This document shows positions 1-5,279 of a stretch of 5,279 bases of DNA, piece by piece. The notes under the pieces are model-generated. The model was given only the letters and a program-made list of their open reading frames with translations, did no database searches and was not told where the DNA came from. Each line of letters opens with the position of its first letter. The stretch's first letter is position 1. The position numbers and the translations under genes were made by a program. This stretch comes from Flavobacteriaceae bacterium (lineage in GTDB: Bacteria; Bacteroidota; Bacteroidia; Flavobacteriales; Flavobacteriaceae). The DNA is taken from the NCBI GenBank assembly GCA_008081325.1, contig VMCO01000166.1, positions 1 to 5,279 of the forward strand. Reading direction: 5' to 3'.

Positions 1-326
1 ATTATTACTGAATTACATTCCAGTTCATGTTCATCATTTACCCAGAGTTTTAGTTTATTGCTAAAATCAACCTTTGTTATCCAACCATTTCTAATATCAG
101 TACCAAATCTTTCAGCTTGTCTTTGCAACTCTACCATCATCTCGGGACCAGAAACTCCGTCTGGATAACCAGGAAAATTTTCGACATCAGTTGTAGTTGT
201 TAATTGGCCACCAGGTTGAATACCTTGATATAAAACTGGATTCATGTTTGCTCTAGCTGCGTATATAGCTGCAGTGTAACCTGCCGGACCAGAACCAATA
301 ATAAGGCAATTTACTTTTTCACTCAT
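1..326 (-). CDS. trxB: Thioredoxin reductase, N-terminal part (cut by window edge)
   Basis: Flavoenzyme that uses NADPH to reduce thioredoxin in the cytoplasm. The reverse complement from the ATG at 326-324 reads 108 complete codons and runs off the left edge. It begins MSEKVNCLIIGSGPAGYTAA: the FAD-binding GxGxxA motif is Gly11-Ser-Gly13-Pro-Ala-Gly16, followed by AAIYAARA. The TrxB-typical segment GGQLTTTT (39-46) and then DVENFPGYP (47-55) contacts the flavin. GPEMMVELQRQAERFGT (60-76) is the next conserved helix. The redox-active CxxC motif and the NADPH domain would lie beyond the window, so activity cannot be judged. The start fits the family N-terminus, with only about seven residues before the first beta strand. 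The gene is divergent from the plus-strand block and shares a short upstream region with it. The family assignment is very secure; the phylum flavour (Bacteroidota) is an inference. Confidence 0.96.
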   Translation of the reverse strand, partial: MSEKVNCLIIGSGPAGYTAAIYAARANMNPVLYQGIQPGGQLTTTTDVENFPGYPDGVSGPEMMVELQRQAERFGTDIRNGWITKVDFSNKLKLWVNDEHELECNSVI

Positions 327-420
327 TTACATATAATTTGATAAACAAAAATATGTAATTATTGTTTATTTGAAGCATTCATTTAACCATTTAATAGCTA
401 GTTTTTTGTAATTTCATAAT
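327..420. promoter_or_regulatory. Divergent intergenic region, candidate promoter for trxB
   Basis: This 94-bp AT-rich gap separates trxB (leftward) from the sugar dehydrogenase gene (rightward), so it should contain both promoters. On the minus strand, 353-346 reads TATTTTTG, which fits the Bacteroidota -7 consensus TAnnTTTG and lies about 20 bases before the trxB start. I see no convincing -33 TTTG partner upstream of it. For the rightward gene, TTTG occurs at 369-372 and 404-407, but no correctly spaced TAnnTTTG is present; TAGTTTTTTG at 399-408 is only a near match. No inverted repeat, operator or terminator stands out. No Shine-Dalgarno-like motif precedes either start, as is usual in this phylum. 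Confidence 0.35.
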
Positions 421-1497
421 ATGAAGAAGTTTATATTATTTTTTGCTGTTTTTTGTTTTTTTGGTAATTCATTCTCAAATGAATTGAAATATGAATTAAT
501 AGTTGATGATCTTGATGTACCGTGGGCATTTGTTTTTTTGCCAGACGATTCAATTTTGATTACAGAACGTAGGGGTGAGTTAATTCACTACAATAATGGA
601 ATAAAAACGATTATCAAAAATCTTCCTGAAATTATTTCTAAAAATCAAGGAGGACTACTCGATATCGAATTACATCCAAATTATTCTGAAAATAAATGGA
701 TATATATATCCTACTCTTCTTCAAATGATAATAACGACGGAACAAATACATCAATTTTAAGATTTAAATTAAAGGGAAATCAAGCTATTAATCAGGAAAT
801 AATTTATAAGGCCTTACCAAATAGTAAAAGAAGCCTTCATTATGGAAGCAGGATGGTATTTGACAAGGATAATTATTTATTTTTCAGTATTGGTGATAGA
901 GGAAATCGTGATCTTAACCCACAAAATATCAATAGAGATGGTGGTAAAATATATAGATTACATGATGACGGAAAAATTCCTATTGACAATCCTTTTGTCA
1001 ATGAGAAAAATTCAAAAAAAGCAATATATAGTTACGGCCATAGAAATCCCCAAGGTATGTTTTATGATAGCAAAACAGAAAAAATATGGATTCATGAACA
1101 TGGACCGAGAGGCGGCGACGAAATAAATATTATTGAAGCTGGAGGAAATTATGGCTGGCCATTGGCAAGTTATGGTATAAATTATATTGGAACAAGATTC
1201 ACTGACAAAACCTCGATTAAAGGTATGATTGATCCGATTCATTATTGGGTTCCATCGATAGCACCCAGTGGAATGGTTTATGTTGATAATCCAAACTATC
1301 CATCACTAAATCAAAGTATTTTAATAGGATCTTTAAAGTTTCAATATATACACCAATGTATTATTAAAAACGGGGAAATTATAGAGGAAAAAAAATTATT
1401 TGATCAAATTGGTAGAGTAAGGTCAATTGAATTGGATAAAGACAAAAATATTTTTGTGGGGGTTGAAAATCTTGGAATTATAAAACTAATTGAATAG
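421..1497 (+). CDS. Secreted PQQ-dependent aldose/sugar dehydrogenase (YliI/Asd type)
   Basis: A 358-residue soluble quinoprotein of the glucose/sorbosone dehydrogenase beta-propeller family, expected to oxidise aldose sugars in the periplasm with PQQ and calcium. Residues 1-19 form a Sec signal peptide: Lys2-Lys3, a Phe-rich core, and likely cleavage after Ser17-Phe-Ser19. Family landmarks run in order. NQGGLLDIELHP (75-86) includes Gln76, matching the sGDH PQQ-contact glutamine. LHYGSRMVFD (139-148) holds His140, the likely catalytic base. GHRNPQG (206-212) holds the PQQ-binding Arg208, Asn209 and Gln211. EHGPRGGDEIN (225-235) and NYGWPLASYGINY (243-255) complete the core. Length and motif order match E. 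coli YliI, so the enzyme looks intact. Cys12 lies in the signal core but is not in a lipobox, so a lipoprotein is unlikely. The uridine kinase start follows the stop by one base. The true substrate and whether the host makes PQQ are unknown. The ATG is directly supported by the signal peptide. Confidence 0.93.
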   Translation: MKKFILFFAVFCFFGNSFSNELKYELIVDDLDVPWAFVFLPDDSILITERRGELIHYNNGIKTIIKNLPEIISKNQGGLLDIELHPNYSENKWIYISYSSSNDNNDGTNTSILRFKLKGNQAINQEIIYKALPNSKRSLHYGSRMVFDKDNYLFFSIGDRGNRDLNPQNINRDGGKIYRLHDDGKIPIDNPFVNEKNSKKAIYSYGHRNPQGMFYDSKTEKIWIHEHGPRGGDEINIIEAGGNYGWPLASYGINYIGTRFTDKTSIKGMIDPIHYWVPSIAPSGMVYVDNPNYPSLNQSILIGSLKFQYIHQCIIKNGEIIEEKKLFDQIGRVRSIELDKDKNIFVGVENLGIIKLIE

Positions 1498-1498
1498 C

Positions 1499-2098
1499 AT
1501 GTTCATTGTCGGAATAACTGGTGGTACTGGAAGCGGAAAAACTACAATTATAAATGAAGTCAATAAATTATTTGATTCATCAGACATTTGTTTATTATCT
1601 TCAGATTCATATTATAAGAATAATGCCAATTTAGATTTTAGCCAAAGGGATAAATTAAATTATGATACACCTGAAGCGATTGACTTTAATTTATTAAATA
1701 AACATATTGATTTACTAAAACAAGGAATAAATATTAATGTTCCTAATTATTGTTTTACAACACATTTAAGACTTGAAAACTCAACAGTGTTAGAACCTAA
1801 AAAAATATTAATAATTGAAGGGATTTTGATTTTAACAGACAAAAATTTAAGAGATAGTATTGATTACTCGGTGTTTTTAGATTGTCCGCGAGATGTCAGA
1901 TTCCAAAGAAGGTTGGAAAGGGATATAAAAGAAAGGGGAAGGAATTATAATGATGTTGTTAATCTGTTTGAAACAAGACTTGATTATATGCATTCTAAAT
2001 TTGTTGAACCATATAAATCAAAGTGTGATTTAATTTTAAACACGAACGAAAATATTGACATTAATCCTTTGGTTAAGTTTATAAAAAAGAATTTGTGA
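1499..2098 (+). CDS. udk: Uridine kinase (uridine/cytidine salvage)
   Basis: Phosphorylates uridine (and usually cytidine) to the 5'-monophosphate with ATP or GTP, in cytoplasmic pyrimidine salvage. The 199-residue product begins MFIVGITGGTGSGKTT. The Walker A motif is Gly8-GTGS-Gly13-Lys14-Thr15. SSDSYYK (34-40) holds Asp36, the likely general base. NYDTPEAIDF (54-63) is the family NYDxPxAxD block. PNYCFTTHLR (82-91) is the nucleoside-binding loop, and IIEGILIL is the Walker B-like strand. RRLERDIKERGR forms the lid region. Most relatives have Asp or Ser where Cys85 stands here. A longer reading from a TTG at 1490 is possible, but the ATG at 1499 places the first beta strand at the normal distance and sits one base after the upstream stop, so I prefer it. 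The stop TGA (2096-2098) shares one base with the next ATG, implying translational coupling. The family is secure; nucleoside preference is not read from sequence. Confidence 0.95.
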   Translation: MFIVGITGGTGSGKTTIINEVNKLFDSSDICLLSSDSYYKNNANLDFSQRDKLNYDTPEAIDFNLLNKHIDLLKQGININVPNYCFTTHLRLENSTVLEPKKILIIEGILILTDKNLRDSIDYSVFLDCPRDVRFQRRLERDIKERGRNYNDVVNLFETRLDYMHSKFVEPYKSKCDLILNTNENIDINPLVKFIKKNL

Positions 2099-2397
2099 TG
2101 AAAAATAAAATTTTAAAATTTATTAAAAGCACCTATGGAATTATTATAATATTGTTCATTTTTTGGATGATATTTTTTGACAGTAATTCTCTAATTATTC
2201 ACAATGAATTAAATAATGACATTAGAGAATTAAATGAGCAAAAAACATATTACAAGAATGAAATATCAAAGGACAATATTGAACTTGAAATGATACAATC
2301 TGACTCAGGACTTGAAAAATATGCAAGAGAAAAATTATTTATGAAAAAGGATAATGAGGAGATTTTTTTAATAGAATATGATACAATTTCAGATTAA
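2098..2397 (+). CDS. FtsB/DivIC-type septum formation initiator protein
   Basis: A 99-residue bitopic membrane protein of the DivIC/FtsB family. Family members pair with FtsL-type partners and FtsQ/DivIB to link the divisome ring to septal peptidoglycan synthesis. A short basic cytoplasmic N-terminus (MKNKILKFIKS) precedes one transmembrane helix at about residues 13-27. A charged region at about 36-66, rich in Asn, Glu and Lys with heptad-like Leu/Ile spacing, is predicted to be a periplasmic coiled coil. The C-terminal block YAREKLFMKKDNEEIFLI (75-92) is the family signature 'AR-E-xxMxKxxEEIF' seen in Bacteroidota homologues. I chose the ATG at 2098, which overlaps the udk stop by one base; a GTG three bases earlier adds only one residue. 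The stop at 2395-2397 abuts the mutA ATG with no gap. Position between udk and mutA matches an order I recall from flavobacteria. DivIC versus FtsB naming is arbitrary here. Confidence 0.88.
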   Translation: MKNKILKFIKSTYGIIIILFIFWMIFFDSNSLIIHNELNNDIRELNEQKTYYKNEISKDNIELEMIQSDSGLEKYAREKLFMKKDNEEIFLIEYDTISD

Positions 2398-3138
2398 ATG
2401 AAAATTGAAAATACAACACACGCTCGATGGGCTGAAAAGATAATGAATGATATTGGAGAAAAGGAATATTATGATTTATTCTCAGTGTCAAACGAAGGTG
2501 TATCTATTTCACCTCACCTTACAAACAACCCTAATTCTATAATTAATCCAGATAACTTATTGTTTCCAAAAAACTGGCATATTATGGGTGATATTGATTG
2601 TGGTAATAATATTGATTTAAACAGAGAAATAAAAAAATTATTAGAAAATGATATAAATAATTTCACATTATACAATTATAAAAACGAGAATATAGATAAG
2701 TCAATTATTTCAAGGGGTAATTTTTTTATTAGTTCTAATAAATTTATAGAACAAACTGAATTAAATATTATAATTGAACCAAAATTAGATTCATTAAGTC
2801 ACTTAAATTTAAATGATTACGTAAATGAAAAATTTATTTTAAATATTTCATCGGAATTTTTTAAAAAATCAGGGGCTAACATAGTCCAAGAAATAGCGTT
2901 TTTAGTCTCTGTAGCTTCGGAATTATTAGATAAGTATGGAATTAATATTATTGAAAAAATATCTTTTGAGGTAATTCAGGGCAATAATTACTTTTTTGAA
3001 ATAGCAAAAATTCAAGTTTTAAGAATTCTTTGGAGTATAATTTCGAAAGAATATGGTAAACAGATTGACGATTGTATAATTACTGCTAAACCATCAACAA
3101 AAAACAAAACAATGAAAATTTTAATAATAATATTATAA
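2398..3138 (+). CDS. mutA: Methylmalonyl-CoA mutase small subunit, N-terminal part of a frameshifted gene
   Basis: The non-catalytic small (beta) subunit, which pairs with MutB in the cobalamin-dependent methylmalonyl-CoA/succinyl-CoA isomerase. As it stands this frame gives 246 residues. The N-terminus has the family pattern ARWAEKIMNDIGEKEYYDL (9-27) followed by NEGVSISP (32-39). The middle, about 60-160, is divergent and shorter than in relatives I recall. NNYFFEIAKIQVLRILW (196-212) is a strong match to the family NYFFEIAKxRAxRxLW segment, and ITAKPSTKNKT (228-238) aligns with the conserved ETSxxNKT stretch. Homology then jumps to another frame after Met239-Lys240, so the last residues ILIIIL before the TAA at 3136-3138 are out-of-frame. 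The repaired protein would run 2398-3521 and be 374 aa. It abuts the DivIC-like gene. Whether the break is biological or a base-calling error cannot be decided here. Confidence 0.88.
   Translation: MKIENTTHARWAEKIMNDIGEKEYYDLFSVSNEGVSISPHLTNNPNSIINPDNLLFPKNWHIMGDIDCGNNIDLNREIKKLLENDINNFTLYNYKNENIDKSIISRGNFFISSNKFIEQTELNIIIEPKLDSLSHLNLNDYVNEKFILNISSEFFKKSGANIVQEIAFLVSVASELLDKYGINIIEKISFEVIQGNNYFFEIAKIQVLRILWSIISKEYGKQIDDCIITAKPSTKNKTMKILIIIL
3115..3118 (+). other. Frameshift site in mutA (one base apparently missing from an A run)
   Basis: The run of four A at 3115-3118 lies between the two mutA reading frames. With five A, the reading becomes Met-Lys-Asn-Phe-Asn-Asn-Asn-Ile-Ile-Arg-Ser-Thr-Ser-Glu, which aligns without gaps to the family motif NKT-x-YDPYVNLLRTTTEAMS in position and length. 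The downstream frame is closed by a TAA at 3087-3089 and the upstream frame by the TAA at 3136-3138, so the change of frame must fall between them. No canonical X-XXY-YYZ slippery heptamer lies in the correct frame; TTTAATA at 3120-3126 is only a near match. The A run is too short for typical transcriptional slippage. A deletion, natural or from sequencing or assembly, is the simplest explanation. Confidence 0.8.
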
Positions 3139-3155
3139 GATCAACTTCAGAATGT

Positions 3156-3521
3156 ATGTCTGGAATTTTAGGTGGGTGTAATTTTATAAAATCTATTCCA
3201 TATGATATTAAATTTAAAGACAGAAACGAGTTTTCTGAAAGAATTAAATACAATCAACTTTTAATTTTAAAAAATGAAACTTCAATTGATAAAGTTAATA
3301 ATGCGATTAGCGGTAGTTATTATCTAACTTATTTAATCGAAAATTTAGCTCAAAAATCCCTTGATTTTTTTAAGAAAATAACGTCTAATGGAGGTTATAC
3401 TGAGAGTTTAAAAAATGATGGACTTTTCAATGAAATTTTATTAAACTCAAAAAAGGAAAAAGAGCAATATAGTACAGGAAAAAAAATATTAGTGGGTTTC
3501 AATAAATATTTAGATGAATAA
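3156..3521 (+). CDS. mutA: Methylmalonyl-CoA mutase small subunit, C-terminal part of the frameshifted gene
   Basis: C-terminal portion of the same MutA barrel. Counting from the first in-frame ATG it is 121 residues, but homologous reading in this frame begins further upstream, at about 3117, with NFNNNIIRSTSEC before MSGILGG. That motif matches the family LRTTTEAMSGxLGG, so the ATG at 3156 is an internal methionine and not a natural start. Family blocks follow: IPYD; FSERIKYNQLLILKNETSIDKVNNAISGSYYLTYLIENLAQKSLDFFKKI, cognate to the ERIxxNQQLILKEES-xxDKV-xxPAxGSYYIExLT region; and a C-terminal TGKKILVGFNKYLDE matching GKRxLxGTNKYP. The protein ends there with no cobalamin-binding domain, as in the short Bacteroidota form. 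Its end overlaps the mutB start by 8 bases (3514-3521). Conservation on both sides of the break suggests that any real inactivation is recent. Confidence 0.86.
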   Translation: MSGILGGCNFIKSIPYDIKFKDRNEFSERIKYNQLLILKNETSIDKVNNAISGSYYLTYLIENLAQKSLDFFKKITSNGGYTESLKNDGLFNEILLNSKKEKEQYSTGKKILVGFNKYLDE

Positions 3522-5279
3522 AAAGAATTTTAACAATATAACCCTAAAGGACTTTAGTCCAAAATCCATTAAAAAAGAAAAAAATATTTTTTTTGAAACT
3601 GATGAGCAAATAAATATTAAGTCTAATTATTATTCTGAAGATCTTAGGAATAATGATGAAATAATATCAATTGCTGGATTGCCGCCATTTATCAGAGGAC
3701 CTTACTCTTCAATGTACACAAATAAACCTTGGACAATAAGACAATATGCTGGATTTTCAACAGCGAAAGAAAGTAATAAATTTTACAAAGAAAATCTAAA
3801 GGCTGGACAAAAAGGACTTTCTGTTGCATTTGATTTACCTACCCATAGAGGTTATGATTCAGATAATTCTAGGGTAATTGGTGATGTCGGAAAAGCAGGA
3901 GTTGCAATTGATAGTGTTGAGGATATGAAGATTTTATTCGAAGGAATTCCACTTGATAAAATGAGTGTTTCAATGACAATGAATGGAGCTGTTCTTCCAA
4001 TTATGGCGTTTTATATAGTTGCAGCAGAAGAACAAGGAGTTGATATTGGGAAACTTTCAGGAACCATTCAAAACGATATTTTAAAAGAATACATGGTCAG
4101 AAACACTTTTATATATCCACCCAAAGATTCAATAAGGATAATCGCTGATATATTTCATTTTACAAGCAAACACATGCCTAAATTTAACAGTATTAGCATC
4201 TCTGGGTATCACATGCAAGAGGCTGGTGCAAGTGCAGATTTAGAGCTTGCATACACTTTAGCAAACGGAATAGAATATGTGAAAACAGGTATTGATGCAG
4301 GACTTGAGGTTGACGATTTTGCTAATAGGTTCTCATTTTTTTGGGGAATAGGGATGAATCATTTTATGGAAATAGCCAAAATGAGAGCTGCTCGTTTTCT
4401 CTGGACAAAATTAATGAAGCAATTCAATCCAAAAAACGAAAAATCATATTGTCTAAGAGCACACTGTCAAACAAGCGGTTGGAGTCTTACAGAGCAAGAA
4501 CCATTCAATAATATAACCAGAACAACTATTGAAGCATTATCTGCAGTTTTTGGTGGAACACAAAGTCTCCATACAAACTCATTAGATGAAGCAATAGGTT
4601 TGCCAACAAAATTCTCTTCAAAAATAGCACGAGACACTCAACTAATTATTCAAGATGAAATTGGAATTTGTGATACGGTAGACCCTTGGGGTGGAAGTTA
4701 CTATGTTGAAAGCTTAACAAAAGAACTTATAAATAAAGCAATGATTCACATAAATGAAATAAACGATGCAGGCGGAATGACTAAAGCTATTGAAAAAGGG
4801 ATACCAAAAATGAGAATTGAACAAGCAGCAACAAAAAAACAGGCTAAAATTGATAATAAAGAATTCATCATTGTTGGTGTAAATAAGTATAGATTAGAGG
4901 ATGATGAAACGATTAATTATTTAGAAATTGATAATGAAGAAGTTAAGAATAATCAACTTGATAAAATAAATCAACTTAGAAAGAACAGATCAGATTCAGA
5001 AGTTCAGAAAATATTAAATGAGTTGAGAACAGCGGCCAGAAAGAAAAATAAAAATTTATTAGCTTTAGCAGTAAAAGCTGCCAGAGCTAGGGCAACATTA
5101 GGTGAAATTAGCTTAGCTTTGGAAAAAGAGTTCGGAAGATATAAGTCTGAAATAAGAAGCTTTTCCGGAGTTTATAAGTCAGGTATGAAAGATAATAGTT
5201 CTTATGAAAATGCAGTAAATCTTTCAAATAAGTTTGCTGAAATTGATGGAAGAAGGCCAAGAATTTTAATTGCAAAAAT
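3514..5279 (+). CDS. mutB: Methylmalonyl-CoA mutase large (catalytic) subunit, cut at the right edge before its cobalamin domain
   Basis: Adenosylcobalamin-dependent subunit interconverting (R)-methylmalonyl-CoA and succinyl-CoA, used in propionate, odd-chain and branched-chain catabolism or in propionyl-CoA formation. The open frame gives 588 codons plus two bases without a stop. The substrate-binding TIM barrel is intact: RGPYSSMY (61-68) and PWTIRQYAGFST; Tyr78 (Propionibacterium Tyr89); GQKGLSVAFDLPTHRGYDSD; MSVSMTMNGAVLP; TIQNDILKEYMVRN with Arg196 (Arg207); ISISGYHMQEAGAS with His233 (His244); HCQTSGWSL with His317 (His328); and SLHTNSLDEA. A constant offset of 11 supports this numbering. 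GRRPRILIAK is the linker that normally leads directly into the GQDGHDRG cobalamin motif, so the window ends just before the DxHxxG histidine. The first codons overlap the mutA end by 8 bases, implying coupled synthesis of the two subunits. The ATG at 3514 gives an N-terminus about 11 residues shorter than Propionibacterium MutB. The catalytic half looks functional. Confidence 0.97.
   Translation, partial: MNKKNFNNITLKDFSPKSIKKEKNIFFETDEQINIKSNYYSEDLRNNDEIISIAGLPPFIRGPYSSMYTNKPWTIRQYAGFSTAKESNKFYKENLKAGQKGLSVAFDLPTHRGYDSDNSRVIGDVGKAGVAIDSVEDMKILFEGIPLDKMSVSMTMNGAVLPIMAFYIVAAEEQGVDIGKLSGTIQNDILKEYMVRNTFIYPPKDSIRIIADIFHFTSKHMPKFNSISISGYHMQEAGASADLELAYTLANGIEYVKTGIDAGLEVDDFANRFSFFWGIGMNHFMEIAKMRAARFLWTKLMKQFNPKNEKSYCLRAHCQTSGWSLTEQEPFNNITRTTIEALSAVFGGTQSLHTNSLDEAIGLPTKFSSKIARDTQLIIQDEIGICDTVDPWGGSYYVESLTKELINKAMIHINEINDAGGMTKAIEKGIPKMRIEQAATKKQAKIDNKEFIIVGVNKYRLEDDETINYLEIDNEEVKNNQLDKINQLRKNRSDSEVQKILNELRTAARKKNKNLLALAVKAARARATLGEISLALEKEFGRYKSEIRSFSGVYKSGMKDNSSYENAVNLSNKFAEIDGRRPRILIAK

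Noticed and set aside
399..408. TAGTTTTTTG as a Bacteroidota -7 promoter box for the rightward block
   Set aside because: The spacing between TA and TTTG is wrong, the TTTG at 369-372 is too far to serve as a -33 element, and it would leave a leader of only a few bases.
842..1126. 94-codon plus-strand open frame inside the sugar dehydrogenase gene
   Set aside because: It is a frame shadow: the overlapping dehydrogenase frame carries all the family motifs, and this reading has no recognisable domain.
1012..1242. 76-codon minus-strand open frame
   Set aside because: It lies antisense inside the conserved EHGPRGGDEIN region of the dehydrogenase and has no recognisable protein signature or upstream signal.
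1490..1498. Upstream TTG start for uridine kinase
   Set aside because: It would add three residues (Met-Asn-Ser) and overlap the previous gene by 8 bases; the ATG at 1499 fits the family N-terminus and is the stronger start codon.
3115..3126. Programmed -1 ribosomal frameshift in mutA
   Set aside because: No X-XXY-YYZ heptamer sits in the correct frame, the A run is only four bases, and I see no obvious downstream hairpin. The protein family is not known to use recoding.

Overview
The window looks like a compact, strongly AT-rich chromosome segment of a Bacteroidota member, most likely a streamlined flavobacterium-like (Flavobacteriales) organism. The evidence is the low GC, intergenic gaps of 0-1 base, the absence of Shine-Dalgarno-like motifs before starts, and protein signatures familiar from that phylum. 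These signatures are the TrxB N-terminus with a GGQLTTTT-DVENFPGYP-type segment, a DivIC-like protein ending in an 'AREKLFMKKDNEEIF' block, and a short methylmalonyl-CoA mutase small subunit without a cobalamin domain. This placement is inferred from recalled family features, not from a search.

Layout. The minus strand at the left edge carries the N-terminal 108 residues of thioredoxin reductase (trxB), cut by the window edge. A gap of about 94 bp separates it from a divergent plus-strand gene block that runs to the right edge. The block encodes, in order: a secreted PQQ-dependent aldose (sugar) dehydrogenase of the YliI/Asd type (421-1497); uridine kinase (1499-2098); a FtsB/DivIC-type septum formation initiator (2098-2397); the methylmalonyl-CoA mutase small subunit (2398-3521, frameshifted in this sequence); and the large catalytic subunit (3514 to the edge). 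Neighbouring genes are separated by 1 base, overlap by 1, abut exactly, and overlap by 8, so the block very probably is one transcription unit with coupled translation.

Function. mutA and mutB together encode the adenosylcobalamin-dependent enzyme that interconverts (R)-methylmalonyl-CoA and succinyl-CoA. The other genes (pyrimidine salvage, cell division, periplasmic sugar oxidation, thioredoxin reduction) are ordinary housekeeping or accessory metabolism with no evident shared pathway. I recall udk - divIC-like - mutA - mutB as a recurring order in flavobacteria.

The most notable feature is in mutA. Recognisable homology continues across a -1 frame change near 3115-3118, where one missing A in a short A run would explain the break. 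The reconstructed MutA is also unusually short (374 aa). I see no RNA genes, mobile elements, CRISPR arrays or large repeats, and no sign of an undescribed system.
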